Notes: generated by a model not told the origin, from the letters alone. A stretch of DNA of 64,000 nucleotides from Callorhinus ursinus (GCF_003265705.1 NW_020312968.1:11089732-11153731); one strand, 5' to 3'. Shown: positions 22,250 to 33,847, counted from the stretch's first letter. Numbers and translations are program-made.

Positions 22250-23404
22250 TTTTATTAAATTTTAAATCAACTCCTGGATTTATTGTTTCTATTTTTTTTT
22301 TAATGCATTCACCGTTGCTCAAGTGTTCTGTAGTAATTTTTCTAACAAATGGAGTTGGGTGTTTTTCCTCATTGGATATGTAGTTCACTTATTGTAATGA
22401 CTTACGGCTTGCTTGCATTTATCTTTGGCTGGATGCATAAGATTTGATCTATGGGGTTTGTTAATTCCCCACCTTCCCCAGCCCCAGATGTTTCTGTTAT
22501 TGTCAAAGCAGTCTCATATTAGGATATGTATTTCTTTGAAACAATACTTATTTAGGAAAATGGTTTCTTTTCCTCTCTGTATTGGGCTTTTTTGTTTAAA
22601 TGCCTAGTATTTCTCTGATGGTTTTGTTTTAATCTGTGCTTGGAGTGTGGTCTGCTGCCTTGAAGAACGTATTGAATTCTTTAGTATATAATACTAAATA
22701 TATATATTTATATGTTATTTGGTATAAATATATACAATGAATGATGTATTTGGTATAAACATACATAGTAAATTACAGACATTCGGAAAAGATGTATTTC
22801 TATAAAGTTCACTTAGACTTCATTTTAAAAATCTGCACTTGTATCTTAATTACCATGAAATTGTGAGGTCCTTAGCATGCCCTGAATATGAAGACTGGCT
22901 TTCCTAGCGGGGGTGACAGTTTTGAGATCACAGAGTCTTGCTGGCTGGCTGCACTGTTACCCAGTCGGCCCGGCTGGGTGTAGACCCGTAGTATAGACAG
23001 AAATCAAGACTCAGGTCCCTAGAAACCTGATCTGTGACCTAGACCCTGTCCAGGAGGTGTTCTGATCAGAAAGTTAATCTGTTAGAGGAACTTTCATCAC
23101 TGTAAAAGGCAGAAAGGATTTTCTTAAAGCTTTTGATAAAATCTGGATGCATCCTGCTTTGCCCTATTATGAAGACTGAGCACTGGTCACTTTATTTTTT
23201 TAAAACCACCTGCCTCCATTAATTTAGATTAATAGTGACATATACTAAGCAATTGAAAATATGTCCTTTTTGTAAGTTTTTAGAATATATAGAGACTAAA
23301 TTATGTTGCTTTTTATGTTAATAAAGTTATCGAAGACTCCTTGACTTAGTTCTTCGTAAGACTTCATACACATGTTTAATGTCTGCCTAATATTTAATAA
23401 TAAT
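22250..23404. other. Unique AT-rich stretch
   Basis: Long AT-rich DNA with TATATA-rich patches near 22685-22730. No gene or recognised repeat. Confidence 0.4.
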
Positions 23405-23784
23405 TTAAGTTTCTGACATTTTGTGGTAGTGGGACAATAAATGTTTAAGCTTAAATCTTTGTCAGATTGCTTTGAACATTATTTCTTTAATGTGTGTTAT
23501 TAGAAGCAAAGTGACTGGGTTAGAAATTATAAAGTTGTGTGTGTGTATGTGTATGTATATGTGTGTTTGTATGTGTGTGTGTGTATATGCATATTAATAT
23601 ATATAGAAATAATACTAAAAAGCTGTAACCACTCTAAAGACTCTGGGTGCATTTTGCCAAATTTATTTCTTTTAAATGGGACCACTGTCTACCCCATGGC
23701 AGGATGTGAGTATCTGTCTCTCACCTTGCCCCTGGGGGTGGTCCCAATGCTCATCCCCCAGCTGTGGTGCTCCATCCAGGACCA
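23405..23784. repeat. Direct repeat copy B (pairs with 21461-21768)
   Basis: This copy aligns with copy A about 1.9 kb upstream in the same orientation. It is longer because it carries a TG/TA-rich microsatellite at 23535-23586 after the shared AAGCAAAGT block. Two independent insertions of one old repeat family, or an old local duplication, could explain the pair. Confidence 0.6.
23535..23586. repeat. Interrupted TG/TA microsatellite
   Basis: Imperfect GTGTGTATGTGTATGTATAT-type sequence. It lies inside direct-repeat copy B and is absent from copy A. Confidence 0.9.
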
Positions 23785-24839
23785 ACTCCTTCTGTGGGGT
23801 GTTGGTGTGAAAAAGTGGTGTCATGTGTCTTCTCCACAAGAAAAGGCATTGTTACCAAGACAAACAGTGGTACTGGATCCAGCTATGTACATGCCAGAGC
23901 CAGAGAAAAGCTTCACTGGAGAGACTGTCGACCATTGTTGGAGGTCGGTAATGCAGAAGTTACGTAGTGTTCCTTTGGCAACAGGTGTTAGTAGATTTAT
24001 TCTAATGTAGGAACCCTTTAAAGAAAATTCCAGGCACCTACACTGAAAAATAAAATAATAAAATAAGCCTTAGGAATGCATTACTTGTTAAGACTCAGCA
24101 AGGGAGGGCACATGTTGGACAAGATAGGTTGCTTTTTTCAATTTAATAGGTAAGGAAATAAGCCATGCATCCCTTTTCAATCAAATATTTTTAAGCAAGG
24201 AAACAATGACCAGGATAAGCTCTCCGGTCCCCAGGCACTTAAAATCTCATGTAAATTTACAGTTAGAGAGACACAGTTCTGCTTTTTGGAATGAATGTTG
24301 AAATGCAGTTGGAGCAAGTCTTGGCTGAGAAACTTAGATGCACAGAGTGAGATGTGTTTCCTAATTCCTAGTTTTGTTTAAGAGGCACAAATTATTCAGG
24401 GAGGGAGAAATAGGAGTTTATAGGAAAAACTTCTTGCTAAAGACTCCGGTTTTGTGCTTTAGCTTCTTGTCTCATAAAAATCAAGTCCTAAACTCACCAA
24501 GTGGTATTCTTCCCAGTTTACCTGTGGGTCAAGGTCAGAACAACCCCGGGGCACTAGTTGAGCATCTGTGTCTGCTGGTCTACCTAAGAGGTTGCTGGGA
24601 AGACTTGTGGGTTTTCCTTTTTTTAAGTCATTTCAGTTGCAAACGAGTTCGAATTAGAAGGTCAGTTTTTCCTTGACTTAGATGTCTCTAGCTTGTATAT
24701 ATAATAAACAGTGATTAAAAATATATTTATGCTTTTTAAGAGGACATATATGTGTTAACTAACTGGAACTTATTGAAAGAAATGTGGAAAAAAATCACTA
24801 TATATATAATGAATCAAAAAACATACATGTCAAGCAGCA
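23785..24839. other. Unique non-coding stretch
   Basis: No recognised gene or repeat. AT-rich toward the L1 at 24840. Confidence 0.4.
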
Positions 24840-25401
24840 ACTAAATAAAAATTTTTATTTAAACAATAATGAACAATTCACCCATCCCCTCCCCCTGCTC
24901 CGCAACTGCCAATCTGTACTCTGTGAGCTTGGTTTTGCTTTGTTTTTTGTTGTTTAGATCCCACGTATAAGAGAGATCATATGGTATTTGTCTTTCTCTG
25001 TCTGACATATTTCACTTAGCACCCTCTAGGTCCATCCATGTTGTTACAGGTGGCAAATCCCATTCTCTCTTACGGCTGAGCAATGTTTCACTGTATATAT
25101 ATGCCACATCTCATTTATCCATTTATCCATCGAGGACACAGATTGTTTTCGTATCTTGACTGTTGTCAATAATGTTGCCGTGGAATGGGGGTGCAGATAG
25201 CTTTTCAAAGTAGGGTTTTCATTTTCTTCAGATAAATATCCAGAACTGGATTTGTTGGATCCTGTGGTAGCTCTACTTTTAATTTTTTGTGGAAACTCCT
25301 TACTGTTTTCCGGAGCGGCTGTACCACTTTTCATTCCTGCCAACGGTGCCTGAGGGGTCCCTTTTCTCTATAATCCTCACCAGCACTTGTTATTTCTTGT
25401 C

Positions 25402-25515
25402 TTTTTTTTTTTTTAAGTTTATTTGAGAAATCTCTACACCCAGTTGGGGCTCGAATTCATAACCCTGAGATCAAGAGCTACACGTTCCACCAACTGAGCC
25501 AACCAGGTGCCCGCC
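25402..25515 (-). mobile_element. Short old Can-SINE in L1
   Basis: It contains GTTGGGGCTCGAATTCATAA, CCCTGAGATCAAGAG and ACCAACTGAGCCAACCAGGT but lacks the CT/GA-rich body, which is the short, older carnivore SINE form. Flanking L1 text (CTTGTCTTTTT versus CTTTTCTTTTT) suggests the duplicated target. Confidence 0.85.
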
Positions 25516-25734
25516 TCACTTCTTTTCTTTTTGGTATTAGCCACTCTAACAAGTGTGAGGTAACATCTCATTGTGGTTTTGGTTTGCATTTCACTGATGA
25601 TTAATGTTATAGAGCGTCTTTTCATGTACCTGTTTATCCATCTTTATGTCTTTGGAAAAGCATTCAGATCCTCTGCTCATTTTTTAATTGGTTTGTGGGG
25701 TTGTTCTGTTTGCTAGTAAGTAGAATGAGTTCTT

Positions 25735-25825
25735 TTTTTTAAGATTTTATTTTATTTTTTTAAGTAATCTCTACACCCAACATGGGGCTTGAACTCACAA
25801 CCCTGAGATCAGCTGGGCACCCCGG
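25735..25825 (-). mobile_element. Short old Can-SINE in L1, decayed
   Basis: AAGTAATCTCTACACCCAAC, ATGGGGCTTGAACTCACAAC and CCTGAGATC are followed directly by AGCTGGGCACCCCGG. Most of the middle section is therefore deleted. Confidence 0.8.
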
Positions 25826-26424
25826 GCTATATGCGTTCTTTATATAGTTTGGATATTACTCCTTATCAGATATATGATTTGCAATTATTTCCTCCCATTC
25901 AGGAGGTTGTCGTTGCATTTTTATTGATGATCTCCTTTGTTGTGGAGAAGCTTTTCAGTTTCATGTAGTCCCGCTTATTTACTTTTGCTTTTGTTGCTTT
26001 TACTTTTGGTGTCAGATTAAAAAAATCATCACCAGGACTGACCTCAGGAGTTCTATGGTTGCAGGTCTTACATTCACATGTCTCATCTATTTTGAGTTGA
26101 TTTTGTGTGTGGGGTAAGATAGAAGTCCAGTTTCATTCTTGTGCCTGTGGCTGTCCAGTTCTCCCAGCACCATTTATTGAAGAGACTGTTCTTTCCCCAT
26201 TGTACTCTTGTCGTCTTTATCATAAGTCAAGCAAGAATTTTTAATAATGCCAGTGCATTCTTTGCATTCGTACATTTTACCTGGTGAGGTGACAATGGCT
26301 ACTTCTGGTAGAACAATCTTTTCATCTTTCTGTGTTTATGTTAGAAACTTCCTGAAATCTGATTTCTTGTTGGGCTAGCACAAGGTGAGATTGTGTCAAG
26401 TGGCATATCTGTTTAAGAATTGCT

Positions 26425-26621
26425 TTATTTTTTTAAAGATTTATTTATTTTAGAGAGAGTGTTAATGGGGGGGGAGGGGCAGACAGAGAGAGAGAACCCC
26501 AAGCCAGCTCTGCGCTGAGTGTGGAGCCTGACATGGGGCTCAGTCCCATGACCCTGAGATCATGACCTAAGCTGAAATCAGGAGTTGGATGCTTGAAGCA
26601 ACTGAGCCACCGAGGTACCCC
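26425..26621 (-). mobile_element. Can-SINE inserted in the tail of another SINE
   Basis: It contains a GAGAGAGTG body, GGCTCAGTCCCATGACCCTG and a GAGCCACCGAGGTACCCC head complement. It abuts the older SINE at 26622-26725. The near-matching flanks GAATTGCTTTATTTTT (26418-26433) and GAGTTGCTTTTTT (from 26730) enclose both SINEs. Confidence 0.88.
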
Positions 26622-26725
26622 ACCCTTTTTCTTTTCAAGTAGGCTCTGCACCCAGTGTGGGGCTTGAACTCACGACTCTGAGATCAAGAGTTGCATGCTG
26701 TACCGACTGAGCCTGTCAGGCGTCA
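26622..26725 (-). mobile_element. Short old Can-SINE, host of the SINE at 26425
   Basis: CTCTGCACCCAGTGTGGGGC, CTCTGAGATCAAGAGTTGCA and ACTGAGCCTGTCAGGCGTC mark the short form. The younger SINE apparently entered its A-tail. Confidence 0.82.
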
Positions 26726-28045
26726 CACGAGTTGCTTTTTTACTCTTTGCAGTTTCCCTGAACATTACCACAATATATGTCCTGACACAGTAAAGGTTAG
26801 GTTTAGCAGGAAATTAACTTTTCTAGCATGTTTTGAGAAAAATATTTGAGCTGGTATAAATTTTAATTACTGGCAGGGTGGAAAAGAGGCTGACTTGCAG
26901 GATTCATGATGGAGGCATGTGGCTGTGATGGGTCAGGTGTTGCCTTTATGTCCTAAATGAGTTCATGCCATGACCAAAGGAGAGTCTCTACAGTCAAAGA
27001 ATAAAAAGTAACTTGTAAATGTGGAGAGCCTAGGTCAGTAAGTTAAAATTGCTGCTTTACCAGTCTCCGGGTTTATGTAATAAATTAAAAACCAAGACTC
27101 TGTGTTTTGCTTTGGTTTTTGTTGACGCTAGAAGTAACTGAAGTCCTTATTGGCGGGGAAAGAATAGTGGCGAGGGTAGCAGGGATTATAGAAGCCACCG
27201 GCATTGTTTTGTTTGTATTTTAAAGAAAATGTTGAAATGGCTGGAAGAGTTTTCCTAACTCACCCCCCTCCCCTGAGACGGACTGGCGTTTGCTTTAGAA
27301 ATCCTGAGTGAAAAGACTGAGGAATTACCCCCTTGGGGTAAGAATGACTGATGGAGGAAGGCCAGGCTCCCTACATTACACGGTAACGGGGATACATACA
27401 CACTTTGCGAATGTTTAGCATTAGACGGGGTTAACTGTCGATGAACAGCACACTTCCCGTTCTTGTAATTGCAGTTAGCGTCCATCCACCTGTGCTCTGT
27501 GTTTCAGGATGCTTGCCAGGCCAACCTGGGTTTGTTTTATACTGGAAGGAGTCGATTTGTCCCGTTCGGACGCGCCGATCATCACTAGCATGGACTCGCT
27601 TGGCCCCTGGACTGCAAATATCTGAAAGGTCCTTCAGCCCTACTCCTCTCTTGGGAAAGGTGACAGGAGGTCTGTGCCTGTAATATTCCATAAGGGCTGA
27701 GGAGCAGTACGATGGTGGGTGGGCAGGGCGTCAGCTGTCTCTCTTGAAATGCCAGAGCCTGGGCTCTGGTAATTAACAAGGTTGAGGGAGCATTTCCTTG
27801 GTGAACTTTACTGCTTGGCCCAGTTGACTGGGGCACTCTGGGGAAATGGGCCTTGATTCCTGCCCTCACTTCCCAAGATTGAAATCTGGCATTTATCTGA
27901 TTGTTAATATTGAAACGGGCACCCACAAGACCCTATGTTCTCAGTTGGGAAGAAGCCATTATATTTTGTAATTCTTTTTTTTTGAAAGTACATACTCTAA
28001 AAAAAAAAAAAAAGTATGTACATTTCAGATGGAAACCTGTGTGTT
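26726..28045. other. Unique non-coding stretch
   Basis: No repeat or gene recognised. Overlapping frames on both strands near 27255-27926 lack any family resemblance. An A-run lies at about 28000-28012. Confidence 0.4.
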
Positions 28046-28059
28046 TTTGCTTTGTCTTT

Positions 28060-28245
28060 TCTTTTTTAAGATTTTATTTATTTATTTGACAGAGAGAGAC
28101 ACAGCGAGAGAGGGAACACAAGCAGGGGGAGTGGGAGAGGGAGAAGCAGGCTCAGGGAGCCTGATGCGGGGCTCGATCCCAGGACCCCGGGATCATGACC
28201 TGAGCTGAAGGCAGACGCTCAACAACTGAGCCACCCAGGCGCCCC
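28060..28245 (-). mobile_element. Can-SINE, young, small internal deletion
   Basis: The order is GACAGAGAGAGACACAGCGA, the GAACACAAGCAGGGGGAGTG body and GAGCCACCCAGGCGCCCC. The CTTCC...GAGCAGGGAGCC segment is shortened. TTTGYTTTGTCTTT flanks it at 28046-28059 and 28246-28259 with one mismatch. Confidence 0.94.
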
Positions 28246-28554
28246 TTTGTTTTGTCTTTATACATAAAATGGACCTTGATTGATGTGATTTTTATTTTCA
28301 TGAGGAATAATCAAAAGCATCTTCGATTATTCAGATTTGGGGAATGCTCACATTTGCTAGGCTTTATCTTTTTTAAAAGATAAAGATTTCTCCCATCTTG
28401 TTTGGTGAACAAGGGGTATGGATATTTGGCTTAAATGTTACAAATTATTTCTATTAAAGCAGTCAACAATATTCTAAAAGACAGTATTCTAAAATCAGCA
28501 GCTGGTAGTTGATAATATCTTTTAAATTACCTAGTAATAACCTTTAGTCAGGTT

Positions 28555-28640
28555 TCTAGTATTTGGGAGGTAGGTGTTCTCAGTTTATGGATGTAGAATT
28601 AAAGCACAGAGAAAGTGCAGTACCTGTCTGAGGTAAGTCC
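28555..28640 (-). mobile_element. MIR SINE fragment, antisense
   Basis: TTTGGGAGGTAGGTGTTCTC, TTTATGGATGTAGAATTAAA and GCACAGAGAAAGTGCAGTAC follow the antisense MIR core. Confidence 0.6.
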
Positions 28641-28737
28641 CATGGTTGGGGACAAAAGCCACGTTCATATTCTCTTTCATGTAATAAACCAATTAAAGAA
28701 GATGGTGTTGTAGTTAATAGCAAGGAATAGCTTAACA

Positions 28738-28921
28738 AGTGGTTCTCAGAATATTGTCCTTGGGCCATCAGCATCGTCCGAGAGCTTGTTAGAAGTTTAA
28801 ATTTTCAATCTTACCCTGGATCTGCGGAACTAAACTCGGGAGGTCTGAGTCCAGCAGTTTGGATTTGTAAAGCCCTTTCGAGTACTTGTGACACACTCAT
28901 GAGTTTGAGAAGCACAGCTTT
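28738..28921 (+). mobile_element. MER5A-like hAT DNA transposon remnant
   Basis: It opens with GTGGTTCTCAGAATATTGTC, has GCTTGTTAGAAGTTTAAATT in the middle and closes with GAGTTTGAGAAGCACAGC. The ends are imperfect inverted repeats, and the length near 185 bp fits MER5A. Confidence 0.8.
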
Positions 28922-29399
28922 GGTACCTGTGGATGTCGTTCTAAATGCTCGGAGTCGCCAGGGTGATCCAGCCTGTGGGGGACTGAGGGTAGATGGGGGC
29001 GGGCAGGGGGCCGGCGGTGGGGCAGCCTCCTGGCACACAGAGCCCTCCCAGGCCCCCCAGACCTGACTTTTCAAGGTGCAGAGAGAGGGTAGGTCAGGAA
29101 GCAGAAGAGGAGGAGCTTCTGTCTGACTTGCCTCTCTACAGCAGGTGCCTTGCCTGAGGCCCCCCTCCTGTTGGGGGTGTCCTGTTACTGCACCCCCCGG
29201 GACTCATGGCTTCTTTGTCGTGTTCTGGTCGGAATCTCACGCTCTCAAGAGCAGCCTCAGCCGCTCACTTGGTTCTTTGCCTGAGGATCCCTGGGCGTTG
29301 CTACATCCTTTCATTTTGGGGGGCTGTGCACCGGCTCACAGGGCGTGCTGTTTGTGCTTGGGATGCGGAGGCTTCCTGCTGAGCTCGCTGCTTCCCCCT
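28922..29399. other. GC-rich unique stretch
   Basis: G/C-rich text with chance frames on both strands. No repeat or gene recognised. Confidence 0.4.
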
Positions 29400-29520
29400 G
29401 GAACAGGAGCTGTACTTCAGACCCGTGGGAGAGGGGAGCAAGGACCCTGTCTGGCTCGTAAGGCGTTAGATTCCCTGCTTCTGACATGAGGTGCTTGGTG
29501 AACAGCTGTTGAATGAAAGT
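29400..29520 (+). mobile_element. L2 LINE 3' end fragment
   Basis: The order GGAGCAAGGACCCTGTCTGG, GAGGTGCTTGGTGAACAGCT and GTTGAATGAA matches the sense L2 3' terminus. Confidence 0.6.
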
Positions 29521-29595
29521 CCGAATCGTCAGCACCAAGGTTGTACCCTGTCCTGTAGAGCTCATGCATGCCCTTTGTCTGCTTTTGTTTAAGAC

Positions 29596-29822
29596 AGTGG
29601 TTCTCAAAATGTGGTGCTCCCCCCAGCCCCCCGGCCCCCCCACAGCCCTGCCCACAGCAACAGCACAGCGTCACCTGGGAACTTGTTAGACATGGACATT
29701 CTCAGGCCTCACCCCAGACCTAATGACTCTGAAACTCAGGTGGGAACCAGCCATCTCTGCTTTAATAGAGTGATGCTTTGGATTCTGATTTATGCTTTAG
29801 ATTTGAGAACCACTGGTTTTAG
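29596..29822 (+). mobile_element. MER5A-like hAT DNA transposon remnant, second copy
   Basis: CAGTGGTTCTCAAAATGTGG opens it, CACCTGGGAACTTGTTAGAC and CTCACCCCAGACCTAATGAC follow, and TTTGAGAACCACTGG closes it. The TIR match CAGTGGTTCTCAAA/TTTGAGAACCACTG is good. A C-rich expansion (CCCCCCAGCCCCCCGGCCCC) sits near the left end. Confidence 0.88.
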
Positions 29823-29860
29823 GCGCTTGGGTTTTTTTGTTTTGTTTTGCTTTGTTGTTT

Positions 29861-30041
29861 TTAAAGATTTATTTGAGAAAGAGAGAGAGTAGGGGTGATG
29901 CAGAAGGAGAGGGAGAATCCTGAAGCTGTCTCACCACTGAACTCAGAGCCTGACGTGGGGCTCGATCCCAGGACCCTGAGTTCAGGACCTGAGCCAAAAT
30001 CGGGAGTTGGCCACCTAACCGACTGAGCCCCCAGGCACTCC
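29861..30041 (-). mobile_element. Can-SINE, older sub-type
   Basis: TTTATTTGAGAAAGAGAGAG, CTCACCACTGAACTCAGAGC, GGGGCTCGATCCCAGGACCC and the head complement GACTGAGCCCCCAGGCACTC are present. TGTTTTGTTTTG-type text flanks both sides. Confidence 0.9.
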
Positions 30042-30050
30042 TGTTTTGTT

Positions 30051-30082
<32 letters not shown>
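30042..30082. repeat. (GTT)n simple repeat
   Basis: A TTTTG stretch passes into a run of about ten GTT units and a T-run. Confidence 0.93.
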
Positions 30083-30083
<1 letters not shown>

Positions 30084-30420
30084 TTAATGATAACCTTTTA
30101 TTATAATTTTCTGGGAAAGTAAAGATGTTTGGCATTTAGACTTTGGAGATAAGAGCGTACTGGGGCTCACCTGACAAGGTGTTGTTAGCTGATTGTTACC
30201 TGCTTGCACACCCTGCCTCGAGGACTCAGGGTCCAGCAAGTGGCCTCCTGCCACCTCACCCCCAGCTCGCCCCCAGTTGTGGTCTCTTGCTCCACAGGGA
30301 GCTGAAAGAGGATAGAAACACTGGAGGGTACAGAACTTTCCATCCTGGGGCTTTTGGTTTAAAGGGCACAATTCAGCCAAGCAGTACACCCATTGGAGAG
30401 AAAGTACTTTCTGATCTGCG

Positions 30421-30426
<6 letters not shown>

Positions 30427-30482
<56 letters not shown>
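30427..30482. repeat. (CT)n microsatellite at gap edge
   Basis: A pure CT run of about 56 bases stops at CTGTCA just before the unknown bases. It is polypyrimidine on this strand. Confidence 0.97.
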
Positions 30483-30485
<3 letters not shown>

Positions 30486-30486
30486 A

Positions 30487-30586
30487 NNNNNNNNNNNNNN
30501 NNNNNNNNNNNNNNNNNNNNNNNNNNNNNNNNNNNNNNNNNNNNNNNNNNNNNNNNNNNNNNNNNNNNNNNNNNNNNNNNNNNNNN
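30487..30586. other. Assembly gap of 100 N
   Basis: Exactly 100 unknown bases. A round 100 is commonly a placeholder of unknown true length. Open frames read across the N block on both strands are artefacts. Confidence 0.99.

Positions 30587-30625
<39 letters not shown>
30587..30625. repeat. (CA)n microsatellite at gap edge
   Basis: A pure CA run follows the N block directly. Together with the CT run it indicates a compound CT/CA microsatellite that the assembly did not resolve. Confidence 0.97.
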
Positions 30626-30628
<3 letters not shown>

Positions 30629-31396
30629 CATTCATTCACCTTTTGTTCTCTTTGCTTTAAGTTGGAAATGTTCTTCCTCCTTTATATAAATTCTAGATAC
30701 TAAGTAAGGAAGTATACTTTGGATGACTGAATGCCCTTTTCCTTGCGCAGTTTCTCAAGTGTAACTTTTTTTTTTTGGCCTTTGCTAAGCTATGCAGGGT
30801 AAAAATGTTGTGTTTATTAATAGCATAGTTTACATGGTCAGTTAACTATTTCACTTCTGATTAATCCTAAAAGAGAAAAGCTTTTCTTAATTGAGCCCTC
30901 TATATAAAAATTTTTTTTCCCTCTGGGGCAGTATCACAGTTTAAGAATATATCTGACCATTGATTTAAAAAAAAATACATAGATAAACAGCTAGCTTTTA
31001 CGTTGTTACAAGATCAGTGCAAGTTTTTAAGAAAAAATCAAGTATGACAATTGAAGAGAAAATACCCACGACCAAGTTGGACTGTTCTTTACCGTATTAA
31101 GAAATTGTACTGGATGTTTATGGGAGAAGTTATTCTAGACCCTACCAGTTTTCTGCCGAAAACAAAAAAAAAAAAACAACCCCAAACTGACGTTACTCTA
31201 GATAACTGTTTTCTCCCACCTCTGTATAATGTTTAACTTGTCTTTGTAATATAGGCTCAAGCTCTGCTAACAATTCCGTCTTTAAGATGACAAGCCTATA
31301 CCAGGGGTGGGCACTGCACAGAGCACAAACATCCCTCTCGGGGTTTTACCTTTATCTCTTGATTTAATAGAATGTCTGCATCTGCAAACAGTAATG

Positions 31397-31400
<4 letters not shown>
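30626..31400. other. Unique AT-rich stretch
   Basis: No gene or recognised repeat. An A-run lies near 31166-31177. Confidence 0.4.

Positions 31401-31439
<39 letters not shown>
31401..31439. repeat. (AT)n microsatellite
   Basis: An AT run of about 39 bases. Such runs can extrude into a cruciform. Confidence 0.97.
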
Positions 31440-31441
<2 letters not shown>

Positions 31442-33829
31442 GTCAGCTAAAGCAGGGTATTCACATGCAAGCCTAGAAAAACAGGATTCGGTGAGGCACA
31501 ATTTGGCAGGGCAGGCACAATGAAATGGGGAAACGAGACACCTAGACTTGGAGGTGTTCCCAGTTCCAGAGCATGGACTACACCAGGCACCCCCTGCCCC
31601 ACTCCACCTCCTACCCCCAGCCTGGCTCTACTTTCTCGGGTCTGGTCCAGTGCTCACCCAGCACACCCAGTTACTAACTTGAGAACATGGTAATGGGGAA
31701 AGGATGGTATTCACTTGGGTCTCTTTGGCTGTGAGGATCAAAACCAACTTCAGGAGGGCTTTCTCAGGATACTGAAATACCCCCAAAGAATCCAGGATCC
31801 TCAGAGAAAACCTAGGATCAAACCCAGAAAGCACAAGGAAGTTAGAGGATGCTGTGTGTTGTCCTGACTGCTCTCAGCTTCACCCCCCGCTTACCGCAGA
31901 CCAGCTCTGTCTTTCATGGGGCCACCTGCTTCTGGCACCCAAAGCTGCTGCTTTGAAGCCCTATGAGAGAAGCATCTCTCTTCGCGTGGGTCTGATGTCT
32001 TTATGGGCCCCGTGAGGCCATGGCTGGGTGAGAGGTGTGCGTACTGGGAGGCAGCATGGGAGAGTCATCTCTGACCGTCTAGCTGGGTCAGAAAATTCCA
32101 GAGAAGGGAGTAGTTGATGTGGAGAGGACAAAAGCATCCCCCCCCACGCATAGCATGAACATGTTGCTGTGGGTTTATTCATTAACCTTGCACTCTGCAG
32201 GACGAATCGTCTTCGGCTCCAAGAAAATCTGGATGTTGGACTTGAAAAAGCTTGGACCAGACTGGGGAATCAGGGTCACGGATGACAGTGAATTTTCCAA
32301 AGTGACTCCACCCCACAAGGCCTCATGGCCGCGAGCAGGTGATGCTTCCAGTGACACCTGTCTCTGGTGTGGACCCTTTAAACAGCCCTGGGGACGAGCA
32401 AGGCTGAAGTTCACGGTGAATGCCTGCGTGGTGGAAAAGCCTCCTGAATCTCTGCTCTAGAGACATCCTTTACTCTGAATAACATTCTGATCTCCTGATG
32501 GAAATCGACGAATTTGAACTAATACTCTCAGAAAATATATATAGGTTACTAGATACTAATCCTTTTGGCTTCAGGAGTTCATTTGCTCGCTCAGTTGTTA
32601 ATTCAAATTGGGAATGAATCTTGGTACACAAACTCAGGGGTGAAAAAATACCGTACTTCTCTGAATCAGGTGTCTGGTGGTAGCAGAAAGGTTAAGCTTG
32701 CGGCTCTTTCCCGTATCACCCTCCCAAGATTGTGCCAGAGTTCCAGGCTTCTGCTATTTGTCACGAAGTCGGAAGGCCCCCTGGGTCATCTCTTCACACT
32801 GATCCCTGTTGCTGTTGGGCCGGAATTGAGGCTGGGGGCTGGGGGGACACTTTGTCACAGGAGGAGTCCAAGCTCCACATCCTGCCATTTCTCTTGGGGC
32901 CCCTGCGTGTCTGGGGGTGCAGCCAACGAGCAGGTGTGACCCTCTGCGGCTCCAAGTTTCACAGTCAGCTCTCGTGCAAGAATCTCTTAGTCTGAGGGTG
33001 ATTGCTCTCCTCTTAAGCTGTGTTCTTCTTAAGAAAGCTGGCCACAGCCTCGCTGATGCAGGGAAGCCAGAACCCTCTAGCCACAGGCATCAAAAAATAA
33101 AATAAAAACATTTGGGGAGTGTGTGTGTGTGGGGGGGTATATATTTAGGACTAAATCAAGGAGAACCCTATAGCAGATGGCAGAGCTTGCTTGCAGCATT
33201 AATAAAAAATCTGCCACCTTGGGTAACCAGCAGATGACCGAGGACCTGTGAATGCTTCCTTGTCTAGAATTTCAGCACCGGCTCTACATAAAATATTTAT
33301 GCAGCAGTGCTTCTTAACCCCTGACCAAAGTGTGGGCTCATGTGTATACTGTTACTGTAGACGTCACCAACATATAACCAGCTGAAGAACCTTGAAGTGT
33401 ATTTAGAATGTTGGAAAGTAAACGGCCATGGGGTTAAGTTTGTAGGGGCTGAGAGAGAGTGGCCTTGGTTCCGAAACAGAAATATTTATCTTGTGACCAG
33501 AATGGCTCTTCAGTGGTCAAGACACATGACGGAGGGAGAAGAGAGTTTACTAAGGCAAACGCTAGAAGACATGGCGCGGAAGCTGGTAAGCTGGGGTACT
33601 GGGGGCAGAGAGACCGGAGTTAGTGTTGAGAAAGAAATGTTACCGAAAACACAGCTCGCAATCATTCTGTTACCGAGCCTCTCTTTAGGTCTCTACAGAC
33701 ACACTTGTGTATTATGTTTGTAAAATATATCATGCGCACATACCAAAGTAGAAGATTAAAAAAGCTGATAATAATGCTTATTATTTTTTCTCTATTCATA
33801 TATGATTTTTCTCTTTTCTTTTTTTAATT
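31440..33829. other. Long unique stretch
   Basis: About 2.4 kb with no recognised repeat or gene. Frames above 100 codons at 32119-32460 and 32565-32939 are mirrored by frames on other strands or phases, carry no known motif and begin without any exon context. A G-run with GT repeats lies at 33118-33138. Confidence 0.4.
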
Positions 33830-33847
33830 TTTTTAAATTTAAATCCA

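Larger units (their letters stand above)
24840..26235 (-). mobile_element. L1 LINE fragment, antisense, with two SINEs inside
   Basis: The complement of an L1 3' end runs left to right: AACAATTCACCCATCCCCTC, ATATTTCACTTAGCACCCTC, CATCCATGTTGTTACAGGTG, CACTTGTTATTTCTTGTC, CTTTTCATGTACCTGTTTAT, and CAGCACCATTTATTGAAGAG. Minus-strand frames give broken ORF2 C-terminal peptide, for example SSMDKWINEMWHIYTVKH. Two older SINEs split it at 25402-25515 and 25735-25825. Confidence 0.92.

Noticed and set aside
30084..30703. Open frames of 183-186 codons on both strands across the N block
   Set aside because: They read through 100 N and CT/CA microsatellites, so they are artefacts.
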